Shown: positions 21,116-32,759, counted from the stretch's first letter. The stretch: DNA of 64,000 nucleotides from Saccharum officinarum (GCA_020631735.1 CM036179.1:20947063-21011062); one strand, 5' to 3'. Notes: a model not told the origin generated them from the letters alone. Program-made: numbers and translations.

Positions 21116-23231
21116 ATTACATAAGGCATCAGTGCGCCAACCGCCAATTGGCCAATGACATGAACAATACTAGAGAGGGTTTGCATGGAAGGTAGAAGGA
21201 GCGAACCCAGGGCATCGCATTCCAATCCTCTGTATTCCCGCTAGGCTGAAGGCATGCGGGATTCCAATGTGGACTCGAGCCCAATTTTCCCTCCGAAGTG
21301 TCGGCCTGTTTCGTTCCGTTCGGTAACGGAGTGCGCTCGTCGCATTCGGAGCCCAAACTAGTTGGGCCGATTAACCAGTGACATGACGGTCCACCGGGTC
21401 TAACGCACGTGCAGGAAACGAACGGTTTGGATTCGGAGTGAGCGTTCACTTTTCCCCTCCTGGGCTCGGTGGCTCCTGCTCCCCACCATCGGAATTGGAG
21501 ATAACGCTCCCGGTCCCAGGTCCAGTCAGAACCAGGCAGCCAGCCCAGCCAGTGCGTCGGTCTCCCTCCGAGCGAACGCGCGACGGCGAAGTGGGAACTC
21601 TCCCCGTTCCCTCCCCCCGAACAGTGTGGTGTCGCACCGGGCGGCAGCACCGACGGCGACAGTTTTCCCCGGTTTTCTACTCGGTTTCGCCACGCGAACC
21701 ACGGGAACCCGCAGCGTGCTTCGATTTGACGATTTTCCATTCCAATTCCGTCCGTGTGCGATCGGCGGCGGAGCGCACGCACACGCACCTGCCTCCGCGT
21801 GGTACCCGGTGCGGTCCGGCGACCCCGGCGGGCGACTCCACGCGCGCGAGAGTGACGCGAATCGCGATAGAACGGAACGGAATCGTCGGGAAATCATCAT
21901 CGCAGAAAGGGAAATAAAATAAAATAAAATAAAATAAGTGCATCTGAATCTCTTCTGAAAACGGAGGGAGAGAGATCGTGCGGGTCCCTTTCCCGAGGCC
22001 TGACGCCGACGGCGCCGTGGCGGCCGAGTACGGAGTAGCGTGGCGCTTCGAACCGCTGGCCAGTGGCCAGCCAGAGCTGCCGAGGCGGATGGAGAGGCAG
22101 ACTGGCAGAGGCATGCGTGCCCCGACGCCGACAGCGACGCGTGCGCGGGCGCGTGATCCAGGGCGCGCCGCGTAGGCGTAGGAGCGCCTGCACTGCACGG
22201 GCATCCCCTCCCCGCGCGCCGGGGCCGACCGCGACCGCGAAAGGAAAGTGGCAACGCCGCAACGGCATCGGCATGTGCCCCCATCATCAACTCTAGCCAG
22301 CGAATCGGTCCAGTCCGTACGCTGGTCACGGCAACACGGACGGCGCGTCGCATCAGCTGATCGGCAGATGCCGCTCGCTTCTTCGAGCCTTGGACGCACA
22401 CGACCCACGCCCGCCCATGTGCGCAGATTAGGACGGGGCGGCGGGACGGGATCCCTCCCGTTCCGCCGGACGCGCTCCATCCGAACGCCGAACAGCCTAA
22501 CAGATCTCTCCCGAGCAGAAGAAACGGGCATGCATGAGCATGGCATGGCCAGGTGCGCTTCACTCGGTTCCTACCGCCCGATGATGATGGTGGTTCCGAA
22601 CGCGGATGGTGCCGGTTAGTAGCTGGAAACTTCCTGTCATTTCGGTCGCCACCGATTACTTCATGCATCATCATCAGAAGGTCGTTAAACAAGTGTTTCA
22701 GGAGCAAATCATGCATGCATCGACGACCCACCCAACAACTTGGTCGCGGAGAAGCCACACCAGCTTAATTAAAAGCAATTAGCACGGCGCAAGTTGAGGG
22801 TTTTTGTTAGGAGAACAGGAGAAAGAGTAGTCGTGCCGAATTTTTTACTGTCAGTATTGTTAGACTTTGGCGACCATTCTTTTCAGGGAAAAGAAGACAA
22901 GACATTCCGATAAAAGGCATAGCCACGTATACAGACTTTAGTCAGATAAGTAGAGAATTTTTCAGCCGGCTGTTGCTGTTTGAAGTAGTAGCTAGTAGTT
23001 GATTATAAAAACAAATTTTATAACTAAACTAATGATACTTTTTTATGCACTATAAATATTAATATTTTTAACTAAATTTAAAACTGATGGATTCATCGAG
23101 AAACGAAAATCACAATATCCTTGAGACCGAGGGAGTAATTAATATATAACTTAAACAAAGAGTGGCCGGAGGTGCACGTCGAAGACCGTCTCAACGTTGC
23201 AGATCAAAAATGACAAATGGAGCGGATCCAG
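21116..23231. other. GC-rich then AT-rich intergenic sequence, no gene supported
   Basis: 21430-22760 is very GC-rich and open in several frames on both strands, without any recognisable domain, so no gene is called. A diverged copy of 19650-19930 lies at 21297-21430 (shared GAGCCCAAACTAGTT and GGGTCTAAC). 22980-23133 looks like the right part of a Stowaway-type element ending GAGGGAGTA. Confidence 0.4.
21912..21937 (+). repeat. (AAAAT)n microsatellite
   Basis: Five uninterrupted AAAAT-type units. Confidence 0.95.
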
Positions 23232-23447
23232 GGTATCTCCACTAATCACTTGATTATCAACCCAAGGAAGATATACAAGTACTACAAATCATTGATCCAC
23301 TAGGCCATTACACAAACCCCCACCACCTCTAAACAAAGCGGTATCTCCACTAATCACTTGATTATCAACCCAAGGAAGATATACAAGTACTACAAATCAT
23401 TGATCCACTAGGCCATTACACAAACCCCCACCACCTCTAAACAAAGC
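23232..23447. repeat. 108-bp exact tandem duplication
   Basis: Copies 23232-23339 and 23340-23447 each start GGTATCTCCACTAATCACTT and end CTCTAAACAAAGC. No difference was seen between them by eye. Confidence 0.95.
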
Positions 23448-23805
23448 ACTTAACGCGGCAACGCAAGTGGAGGATTATATGTTAGTTTGGCATGGCGGCG
23501 TTATCATACGTGAGATGTAATGCAAACCATGCACCTGGACTACTACTAGTACGCTTTGGAAATGGGGGGAACGGGAGGGAGGGACGAGGGAGAGGATAGG
23601 CGAGAATCACACACGTCACAAGGAGTGGGTGGGTGGGTGTGCAGCGCATCCGGCCCGGGTGCTGGCTGGGGGCTCGGTGCTGGTGGGTGGGGTAGGCGGG
23701 TGAGAGGGAAAGGGAGAGGAGGGGGCTAGGTTCGCTGCACGCGCCCAGGGGTGTGAGTGACGCGCGGGGACCCTCGCAAAGCGTTTTGCATGCACGAGAT
23801 CTTCT
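23448..23805. other. Intergenic, purine-rich, no gene seen
   Basis: A G/A-rich tract (about 23555-23615 and 23690-23745) contains GGGAGGGAGGGA and GTGGGTGGGTG runs that could form G-quadruplexes. No coding signal. Confidence 0.4.
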
Positions 23806-24053
23806 TAGCCTTGTTTAGTTGGAAAAATTTTTTGGCAAAATGCAACTATACCACTTTCGTTGTTATTTGGTAATTAGTGTCCAATCATGGTCTAATTAGG
23901 CTTAAAAGATTCGTCTCGTCTATTTCGTCTAAACTGTGTAATTAGTTTTATTTTTTATCTATATTTAATGCTTAATGCATGCGTCTAAAGATTCGATGTG
24001 ACGGAGAATCTACTGTTTTTTTTGTAAAATTTTTTGCATCTAAACTGAGCCTT
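23806..24053. mobile_element. GTTTAG-type MITE, copy 2
   Basis: Same body as 4379-4617 (CCAATCATGGTCTAATTAGG, TCGTCTCGTCTATTTCGTC). Ends are CCTTGTTTAGTTGG and, inverted, AAGGCTCAGTTTAG. The adjoining 24054-24290 contains GAGCCTGATTAGTCAACGG and may be a second, partial MITE. Confidence 0.7.
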
Positions 24054-24672
24054 GCTGTGTTTAGGTCCATTAAAAAGTGCACTATGAAAAAAAAAATCCG
24101 TCACATTAAACTTGCGATACATGTATGAAGTACTAAATGTAGATAAAATCAAAAACTAATTGCACAGTTTGGTTGTACTTTGCGAGACGAATGTTTTGAG
24201 CCTGATTAGTCAACGGTTGGACAATTATTATAAAATACAAACGAAATGCTTCTGTTGTTCTATTCTAGTAGTTAGGGAATTTCCATCCCCAAGTTCAAAA
24301 AGAGGAAGTTCCTTTGTCTATCTTTTTAAAAAAATTAATTTTCGTATTTTGAGAAATTAAAAAAAAATTAGTTTGACAAATCTATGTTAGAAATACTAAT
24401 AGTGCTAATATTAAATAAGTATCATTAGATTAATCATGAGTTATATTTTTATAATATATTTATTTGAAGTCATAAATATTAATGATATTAATATTTTCTA
24501 TTACGCTAGTTATTAAGTTTGAAGAAGCTTGACTCAATTCAAATGTAAAATTATATTCTTTTTTAGGACAGAGATAGTATCCAAATCTCATCATAGATAA
24601 ATGTTATTTTAATTTAATTTACTTTTCGCATTTATACGTGTATACGTGGTCATTGGTCAGCGTCCAAAGAGA
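24054..24672. other. MITE debris, no gene seen
   Basis: AT-rich. 24360-24590 resembles the right half of a Stowaway-type element (GTTTGAAGAAGCTTGACTCAA, then ATTCTTTTTTAGGACAGAGA). Confidence 0.35.
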
Positions 24673-24964
24673 TTGTGTTTAGTTCCTCATTTTACCAAAA
24701 AAAAAATTTGGGTTTTGGCCCATCATTCTGCAGAATGGAACTAAACACCATGTAAAGTTTTTGACAAAAAGTATTCATTCTCCATTTTAGATTTTGACCT
24801 CAAGAGGCAAAAAAAAAAAGTCAAAAACACCTCACCCACTCCATGAAAATTTTGACATGTTGGATGAAATTAAATACACCCATGAAAATTTTGGCATTTT
24901 ACATTTCATCATTCCAAAGTAGTTAGTATTTTGCATTTTACATTCCATGAGGAACAAAACACAA
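24673..24964. mobile_element. MITE with TTGTGTTTAGTTCCTCA ends
   Basis: The left end TTGTGTTTAGTTCCTCATT and the inverted right end TTGTGTTTTGTTCCTCATG form imperfect terminal repeats of about 18 bp. The AT-rich body repeats CATGAAAATTTTG. No coding capacity; superfamily undecided. Confidence 0.65.
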
Positions 24965-25285
24965 GAGGTTTAGATTTCAAGCCAGAAAGATGTCCGCCTC
25001 GTTTCTCCTGAGCTGTATGACAATTTCTATTTATTTTTCCCCGGCTAGCACTAGAAAGATGTCATCTCGTTCGTTTCTGCTGTATGTATTTCTTTCACGG
25101 CTCTGTGAGGCGTTCTCATATTACACTGTACATGTAGCGTTTTGTAAACGGTAGATAATCTGCAGCTAAATAACGTTTCATCGTTCGTTCAGCACGATGA
25201 ACATATAAACGTTACTCGAAATGCAAATCCATATATCACCACTGTACCTACTACCAAACAATGCATGCATGTACAGTATGTTGTA
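24965..25285. other. Intergenic, no gene seen
   Basis: No coding signal and no clear repeat. Confidence 0.4.
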
Positions 25286-25379
25286 CTCCCTCCGTCTAAA
25301 AACGTAATCCTAGCTTTGAACTGACACAGTGCATGTCCAGGTTCAAAGTCAGGAGCGTTTTTTTTATGTACGGAGGGAG
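25286..25379. mobile_element. Stowaway-type (Tc1/mariner) MITE, 94 bp
   Basis: CTCCCTCCGTCTAAAAAC at the left and GTACGGAGGGAG at the right are the classic Stowaway ends. A TA duplication flanks it (25284-25285 and 25380-25381). Confidence 0.9.
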
Positions 25380-26251
25380 TATATTGCTCATTCGAATTCC
25401 GATGAATATAAACGACCTTATCTAGAAAAAAAGGTGGAGAGTTTAGTGGAGGCCACAGTTGTATACTTTAATGTGGATAGAGAATATTATCCTTTTAAGT
25501 AATAAAGAGAATAATCAGTTATCATTAGGATGCTCACTCTTTATCCAATTTTATTAAACTACATTTATTAGCTGCTTTTGCAACCGTACCCATTTTTCCA
25601 AGGCCGATCTGGCTTGGTGTTAATTGCTGTAAGATTCTAACTTCATAGAAAGGTAATGGCAATTAGTAAGTAGTGTGTGTTCAAGTAACTCGGTTCTAAA
25701 TGGTAGTTTTGGCTACCTCCTCCTGCTTTTAATCTAGTATAAATAAGTAAATAAATATGCAAGAAAGTGGTGACCGTCCTTCAGATTGTCGGAATTACTA
25801 GGGTAGAGATCGACAACGGCAACAGAAACTTAGTGCTAGATAGGAAAAACCATGAGAAATGAAAAAAAAAAAGAGCCCACGCTAACACCAATATGAAGTC
25901 ATGTGAACACACATGATATTCCCATGCAGGGTTCTTCATTTTTTGCAATACGGATGGATTGCATGTTGATTTTTGGAGCTGTTAGCCTACGGTTTTCCAT
26001 GATGGTGTCTACAAAATTTTGTGAAGGGGTATTATAAATTGTCAGAGATGCTCTAACATGGTTTTCTGTCTCCTTCACCCCTCGACTCCTTGTTCTTTTA
26101 TCTCTTCTTTTCCTTCAAGGCAAGTATGGTTATTAGATATGAAAGGACCCAGTGATACTATGTATACAAGATGTTGTTTCATTCATCAACTCAAACAATT
26201 TTAGATGACGTGATTCTCTTTGAAACAAGAAAATAAAACAAAAAAAGAATT
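25380..26251. other. Intergenic, no gene seen
   Basis: No coding signal or clear mobile element. Confidence 0.4.
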
Positions 26252-26472
26252 AAGGCCTGTTTAGATTGAGGTGACTAAACTTCAGTCACTTTTAGTCTCT
26301 AAAATATCAAACAGGGTGACTAAAAGGTCTTTTAGTCCCTAAAATATCAAACAGGGTGACTAAAAGGTGACTAAAATAATTTAGTCCCCTTTAGTTCTCA
26401 AGGGGTGACTAAAAGGTGACTAAACTTTAATCAGGTGATTAAACTTTAGTCTGGTAACCAAACAGGGCCTTA
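26252..26472. mobile_element. Tourist-like MITE with internal GTGACTAAA repeats
   Basis: The ends AAGGCCTGTTTAG and, inverted, AAGGCCCTGTTTGG are Tourist-like. The inside is built of repeated GGGTGACTAAAAGGT and TTTAGTC words. A segment of about 53 bp (TAGTCTCTAAAATATCAAAC...) is duplicated at 26306 and 26333. Confidence 0.65.
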
Positions 26473-26635
26473 GACAGTGGATGTGCTCGCTTAAGCTTCT
26501 TTTGGCTACTGGTTGTAACTCCAAAGCTGCTTTTTTTTTTTTATAAGCCAAAGCTGCTTCTTATCTGGCTAAGAGCTGGTGCAATTGCAGCCGCAGTCAA
26601 CCCCAAAAAACAAGCTGGTCAACTAAAGAGCATGT

Positions 26636-28040
26636 AATCCCTCCATCTAAAAAGAAATAAAAATCTCTTTTTTAGCAGTTGATCAATCTCAAGTTTAGCT
26701 GAGTTTATAGAAAATACTATTAATATTTGTATCTCCAAACAAGTTTGTTATGAAAATATATGTTATTGCCAATCGAATGATATTTATTATATACCATAAA
26801 TATTAGTAGTTTTTTTATATATTTTGAACCTGGTATTGTTCGACTCTTTGAAAAATAATATTTATATTCTTTTTTGGGATAGATTGACTAACAACTTAGA
26901 GAAAACATAATATGTGGCATAATAGGGTGTATGAATTGTCACATCAAAATTGTATCAGATATGCGTTGAGATGGAGAGAGAGCAAATGAGAAAGAAGTGA
27001 ACTGGTTGCAAACTTACAACTAGCTATATGGGTTTAAAGAAAATCTTGTAAGAGAATTGGAAGATAATGTATTAATGATGCATGATGTATCAATTCTGAC
27101 TATTATATGAATGAGTTCTTATATTAGCCATAGATGACATGTTAGTCCCAAAAATAACGGCACATCTTGGTCTTTGAGGAGCCAAACATTTTTTAAGTTT
27201 GACTATATTTATAGAAAGTATTAACAACATTAGTATCTTTCAATATATTTATTATGAAAATATATTCCAATATTAATCTAGTACTCCGTCCATTCAAATT
27301 GTTAGTTGTTCCGTCTTCTTAGAAACATAGTTTGTACTACTATGCGACTAGTAGAAAAACTATATATACTTGAAAATGTTAGAACGACTTACAATCTTAA
27401 ATGAAAGAAATAATACTCTCTTCGTCCCTAAATAACTGTCGTCGTTGATGTACATGACATAAATTTAACTCAATTTGTAGAAAATACTTGTAACATTTGT
27501 ATCTCCAAATAAATTTATTAAAAAAACTAGATTCAAAGATATTTCAAATGAAACTAATTATGTACCATAAATATTAATATTTTTAATATATATTTAGTCA
27601 AAGTTGTTTTTTAGAAACGAAAACGACCGATATTTAAAACTGATGGAGTACTTACCAACAGTGGCCGTGCTCGCTTTCGCTGTTGCGGCTACAACCGCAA
27701 GGCACAACTTCACAAGAACTTTACTGTAGTTGTGTTTTGCGGCGGCCTGATCATACTTTTTATACATTTGGTTAAACTTAAAATGGTCGACTTTTTGAAA
27801 AAGCAGAATGTACTCCCTCCATCCTTTTATATCTATCACTGTTTATTTGCGTGTCACAAGTTTAACTCGATTTATAAATAAAATACGTGCAACATTATCT
27901 CTAAATAATATTTATTAAAAAATTAGATTTAAAGATCTTTCCAAAGATACTAATTATGTACTATAAATATCAATATTTTTTAATACATATTTAGTCAAAG
28001 TTGTTTCTCGGGAAGCACAAACGACAAATATTTATGAACA
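26636..28040. mobile_element. Cluster of Stowaway-like MITE remnants
   Basis: At least three related AT-rich units begin with TCCCTCCATC or CTCCGTCC words (26638, 27286, 27812), and one starts CTCTCTTCGTCCCTA (27417). They share ATAAATTTATTAAAAAAA and ACTAATTATGTAC-ATAAATAT-AATATTTTT bodies. The 27417-27650 copy closes with ACTGATGGAGTA. Edges are too decayed to set firm ends. No genes. Confidence 0.6.
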
Positions 28041-28220
28041 GAAGCGTACAATCACTTTAGAACAGAATGAGCAACCAGTAACTAGATAAATTATTTTAGC
28101 TCATTTAAATTTTATAAAAAAACGTACTAATCGTACGGACATGTTTTGCTAATTATTCTAAAAACTATTATCACGCTCAAGATCGACATGCATGCATATA
28201 CTAGACTGGACTGGTGATTA

Positions 28221-29292
28221 GGCTATCCACACTAATAGATCTCTATATTCATCCTCTATATGTCCTGGTCAGCAAGATTCTCTTCTCTATACTCAATTCT
28301 CCCACACCCATCCAGATATCATCCTTTATCCACTCTATCCACTGTAGGACCCACTTGTCACTTTATCTAAATATATCCATGTGTGGTCTAGTTTTAAAGG
28401 ATTTATTGAGACGAATTTAATGGTGCAATCGAAATTTAATTTAGATTTTTTGTTTGTGAGTTATAGCATTTTTCCCTTTGTTTAGCTAGTGGGGCCCGCC
28501 ACTGCCCACTGTAGAGTAAGCACCGTATCACTCTAAATATAGAGTGAGAGAAAGGATAGAGTATCGTTTTAGAGTACCCAGTGTATCACTCTGAGTATGA
28601 ATATAGAGTAAAAATCGCTGCACTGGGTACTCTAAAACGATACTCTATCCTTTCTCTCACTCTATATTTAGAGTGATACAGTGCTTACTCTATAGTGGGC
28701 AGTGGCGGGAAGCTTTAGAGTATGAATATAGAGTAAAAATTGCTGCACTGGGTACTCTAAAATGATACTATATCCTTTCTCTCACTCCATATTTAGAGTG
28801 ATACAGTGCTTACTCTATAGTGGACAGTGGCGGGCCCCACTAGCTAAACAAAGGGGAAAAAATGTTATAACTCACAAACAAAAAATCTAAATTAAATTTC
28901 AATTGCACCATTAAATTCGTCTCAATAAATCCTTCAAAACTAGATCACCCATCATGGACGGAGCCAGCGGGTGACACGAGTATGGTGCGGCATACCCTAG
29001 GCTGATCAGATAGAAAAAATTATAAATTATGAGACAAATTTTGCTGATGTATATCGAATTGCTAAATAGGTCTTTGCCAAATTGGATATGAGAATTTTGG
29101 TGCGGCATACCCTATGCCAAAATCCTAGCTCCGTCACTGTCACACATGGATATATTTAGATAAAGTGATAAGTGGGTCATACAGTGGATAGAGTGGATAG
29201 AGAATGATATAGAGGATAAATGAGTACGGGAGAATTAAGTATAGAGAAGAGAATCTTGCTAACATATAGAGAATGAATAACTACGGGTAGTC
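28221..29292. mobile_element. Long foldback (PIF/Harbinger-like) element
   Basis: Two arms of several hundred bases pair with each other. The left arm runs from GGCTATCC (28221) through CACTCTATCCACTGTAGGACCC to the centre near 28615. The right arm mirrors it, with AGTGGATAGAGTGGATAG near 29180 and GGGTAGTC at 29292. TTA flanks both ends (28218-28220 and 29293-29295). The inner right arm contains a second, slightly diverged copy of the GGGTACTCTAAAA-GATACT-TATCC segment (28629 and 28749). A hAT element sits in the right arm. Confidence 0.8.
28953..29139. mobile_element. Small hAT element nested in the foldback arm
   Basis: The left end CATGGACGGAGCCAGC pairs with the inverted right end CAGTGACGGAGCTAGG. 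The 8-bp duplication is TCACCCAT (28945-28952) and TCACACAT (29140-29147), one mismatch. The opposite arm of the foldback preserves the empty site, which confirms both the insertion and its edges. Confidence 0.85.
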
Positions 29293-29782
29293 TTACTCGT
29301 ATGCATCTGCATCCATCCCAAACGACCCTCCTACCCTACGCCGTACCTGTCCAGCGCGGAGGTTCAATGAATCCAGCTCGCCGCGTGCGGTGCAATGCAA
29401 CTTGGCGCCATGGCCCACGGGGGTCGAGGGGCACGCGACGCGACGCGACGAGGCCCCCGCCACGCCCACGCTCTGTCCCTTGGGCACGCCAAGGGTGCAG
29501 TGCGTGCTCTCCTCCTGTCGCCCCCGATCCAGCACACACGCAAGCGGGCCTGCCCCCACTTTCTCTCTCATCCCATCCGCCTCCCTCCCTTTCTCTCTCT
29601 AACGACTCGGCGGCCTATATTCCTCTCCCATCTCTTCGCCGTCTTCGTTTCCCTCTCCAGGTCGGCTCGTCTCCTCCCCTCTCCCCATAGAGGTTCCCCT
29701 TCCCCCTCCCTTCCTTTGCTCCCTTTTTTCCCTGTCGCCGGCGGCGATAGGGTTCCGTTTTCCTTGCTCCGGCGGGCTGTAA

Positions 29783-30189
29783 ATGCTTCCGGCCCTCTCC
29801 GGCGCCTCAGATCCGGCGGTGACCGCGCTCTTGTTCGTTCTTCTGGTCTTGATTCGAGTGGGAGGGGAAGGGGTCCCTTTGGTCTTGGGAGATTCGGAGA
29901 CATGCCTTCGCTCTACGCTTACGGAGGTGAGGGCGAAAGACCTCTTCTTTGTTCTTCTTTTCTTCGTAGCTCTGTCGATTGATTTGAGATCATGTTGGGA
30001 CGAAACGATTACCTTTGTTATTCCGTTCCGATGGTTAATTGGTTGCTTCTTGGATTGGATCAGATGGCGGGTGCCTCGTGTCGGCGCCGGCTGAGCTGGC
30101 CGGGCTCTTCTGCCGCGGCGCCGTGCAGCAGCGGAAGCGCACGCTGGTGGCCGCGACCGCGGTCGCCGCGGCGGCGGCGGAGTGCGTGA
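29783..30189 (+). promoter_or_regulatory. Possible upstream ORF overlapping the EBF start
   Basis: An ATG at 29783 in the likely 5' leader opens a frame different from the main one. After splicing (exon 1 to 29926, exon 2 from 30064) it stays open to TGA at 30187-30189, giving 89 codons that overlap the start of the EBF frame. Its context is weak (T at -3, C at +4). It is an uORF only if transcription starts upstream of 29783, which the sequence alone cannot show. Confidence 0.4.
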
Positions 30190-31997
30190 GGGCGGCCAAG
30201 AAGCAGAGGCAGCAGCTGCCGCTGCCTCTGCCGTCGCTCGACGCGCTCCCGGACGAGTGCCTCTTCGAGATCCTGCGCCGCGTGCCCGGCGGCCGCGGCC
30301 GCGGCGCCTCCGCCTGCGTCTCCCGCCGCTGGCTCGCGCTCCTCGGCAGCATCCGGGCCTCCGAGCTCGGCCAGGCCGCGGCGGACACCCCGTCGCTGCC
30401 CGACCTGAACGAGGAGTTCGTCATGGAGGAGGAGGATAAGGAGGAGTCCCCCGCGGATCGGCGCGCCGTCGACAGGGTCCTGGAGGGCAAGGAGGCCACC
30501 GACGTCCGCCTGGCCGCCATGGCCGTCGTCGCCGGATCCCGCGGCGGGCTGGAGAAGCTCGCCGTCCGTGGCAGCCACCCGACCCGTGGCGTCACGGACC
30601 AAGGGCTGTCGGCGGTTGCACGCGGCAGCCCCAACCTCGGCTCGCTCGCGCTGTGGGATGTGCCTCTTATCACCGATGCTGGGCTTGCCGAGATCGCTGC
30701 GGGGTGCCCCTCGCTGGAGCGTCTGGATCTCTCTCGATGCCCCCTCATCACAGACAAGGGCCTCGCCGCTGTTGCGCAGGGGTGCCCCAACTTGGTGTCT
30801 CTGACCATTGAGGCATGCTCCGGTGTTGCCAATGAGGGCCTGAGGGCCATTGGCCGCAGCTGCGTGAAGCTGCAAGCTGTGAACATCAAGAACTGCCCTC
30901 TTGTTGGTGACCAAGGCATCTCCAGTCTGGTGTGCTCTGCTACCGCTTCACTTGCTAAGATCCGGCTCCAGGGATTGAACATAACTGATGCTTCGCTTGC
31001 TGTGATTGGATACTATGGGAAGGCTGTCACTGACCTTACACTTACTCGTCTTGCTACTGTTGGTGAGAGGGGTTTCTGGGTGATGGCTAATGCTGCTGGC
31101 CTGCAGAATCTGAGGTGCATGAGTGTTACCTCTTGCCCTGGAGTCACTGATCTTGCGCTCGTTTCTATTGCCAAGTTCTGCCCGAGCTTGAAGCAGCTTT
31201 ACCTCAGGAAGTGCGGACATGTGTCGGATGCTGGCCTTAAGGCGTTCACAGAATCAGCAAAGGTGTTTGAGAACTTGCAGCTTGAGGAATGCAACCGGGT
31301 TACTCTTGTCGGTATTCTTGCTTTCCTCCTCAACTGCAGCCAGAAGTTCAGGGCTCTCTCTTTGGTGAAATGCATGGGGATCAAGGATATCTGCTCTGCG
31401 CCTGCACAACTTCCTCTTTGCCGATCACTTCGTTTCCTTACAATCAAGGATTGCCCAGGTTTCACTGATGCAAGCTTGGCTGTGGTGGGGATGATTTGCC
31501 CTCAATTAGAGCAGGTTGACCTGAGTGGTCTTGGTGAGGTCACTGACAATGGGCTTCTTCCATTGATCCAGTCTTCTGAAGCTGGTCTGATCAAGGTTGA
31601 CTTGAGTGGTTGCAAGAACATCACAGATGTGGCTGTCTCCTCCCTGGTGAAGGGACATGGAAAATCTCTGAAGAAAGTCAGCCTTGAGGGTTGCAGCAAG
31701 ATAACAGATGCTAGCCTCTTCACCATGTCTGAGAGCTGCACCGAGCTTTCCGAGCTTGATCTTTCAAACTGCATGGTTAGTGACTATGGTGTTGCCATCT
31801 TGGCATCTGCAAGGCACCTCAAGCTCCGTGTTCTCTCACTGTCTGGTTGCTCTAAGGTTACTCAGAAGAGCGTGCCGTTCTTGGGCAACCTTGGCCAGTC
31901 TCTAGAGGGCCTCAATCTTCAGTTCTGCAACATGATTGGCAACCACAACATTGCATCGCTGGAGAAGAAGCTCTGGTGGTGCGACATCCTTGCATAG
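29902..31997 (+). CDS. EBF: EIN3-binding F-box protein (EBF1/EBF2 type)
   Basis: CDS is 29902-29926 joined to 30064-31997, 652 residues. Exon 1 (MPSLYAYG) ends at GGAG/GTGAGG and exon 2 starts after TTGGATCAG; the join restores the frame as MPSLYAYGDGGCLVSAP. An F-box (about residues 66-110, LDALPDECLFEILRRV) is followed from about residue 160 to the end by some 17 leucine-rich repeats of the plant cysteine-containing type (CPSLERLDLSRC, then PLITDKGLAAVAQGCPNL). The protein ends SLEKKLWWCDILA, the usual EBF C-terminus. The length and the two-exon structure with a tiny first exon match EBF genes. In the family, the F-box joins an SCF ubiquitin ligase and the repeats hold EIN3/EIL factors for degradation in the nucleus, repressing ethylene signalling. 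The frame is intact and looks functional. Confidence 0.95.
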
Positions 31998-32759
31998 ACT
32001 GACAAGATGGTCCATTGCTGGAAGGGCTCATGTCTACTGGGAGCCACTTCCAGATGCAGATATACGACCGTAGCAGTAGCGCAACCAGATGATCTTCAGG
32101 TTTTTGGCTTGCTTAGTCGCATGCGAGTCATGATGGTGGGCTTCCGCATTGTTCAAAGACCAGTTGTTTTAGGGGGTGCTTTCTAGCCAAGTGCTCGTTT
32201 TTCGCAGATCACCTCTCAGGGGGTTTATCTGTTTTTTGAGCCTTGGCTGCCATCACTGGCATTCTGCCCCTTTATCCAGACACTGGTCCTTGCCTTTATA
32301 GTCATAAGGTTTTTTAGGTTGCCATAGTGTCCAAGTCCTTTTTCGTTTTACTGCTTCCTGGTTATGAAGTTGCAGGTGTCCGCGATCCAATGGCAGCTCT
32401 GGACTATCACAATTCTAACTCAACCACCAGGTGCTGGTGTAGGACATCGTTTCCAGGGCTGCTGATGCATGCTGGAGCGTCTGTGGACTTGTGCAGTGTG
32501 TTTGGTTGTCGACTTTTGAGTTTGTTTTGAGTCTTGATGTGTTGTGTGTGATGTTCTCCATGGTGTGTAAGGGTCATGTAGGGTCGCATCTTTTTTAGTC
32601 TCGTTGGGATGCCTGGTGTTCATGGTGATCTTGGCCACTGCGAGGCGCATACTAGAAGCCTTGCCTTGACAACCTTGTATGGTTGTTTTTTTTGCCAGAT
32701 CCCAATTTTTACAGGCAGATTGTTGAGTGCTGTAAGCTTGGTGACCCTCTATGAATAAA
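31998..32759 (+). promoter_or_regulatory. EBF 3' UTR with many poly-U runs
   Basis: About 760 bases follow the stop codon up to AATAAA at 32754-32759. T runs of five or more occur at 32101, 32198, 32232, 32310, 32339, 32591, 32686 (eight) and 32706. In Arabidopsis, poly-U elements in EBF1/EBF2 3' UTRs mediate EIN2-dependent translational repression; conservation here is inferred from the run pattern. Confidence 0.6.
32754..32759 (+). terminator. Candidate EBF polyadenylation signal
   Basis: AATAAA follows a T-rich stretch and precedes a T/G-rich one. Confidence 0.55.

Noticed and set aside
21526..22758. 410-codon minus-strand open frame and several overlapping ones
   Set aside because: The region is very GC-rich and open in several frames on both strands. 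The protein is Arg/Ser/Pro-rich and low in complexity, without a domain, conserved motif or splice context.
30035..30982. Long open frames antisense to EBF
   Set aside because: They mirror the GC-rich third positions of the F-box gene, which has an intact, clearly homologous frame on the plus strand.
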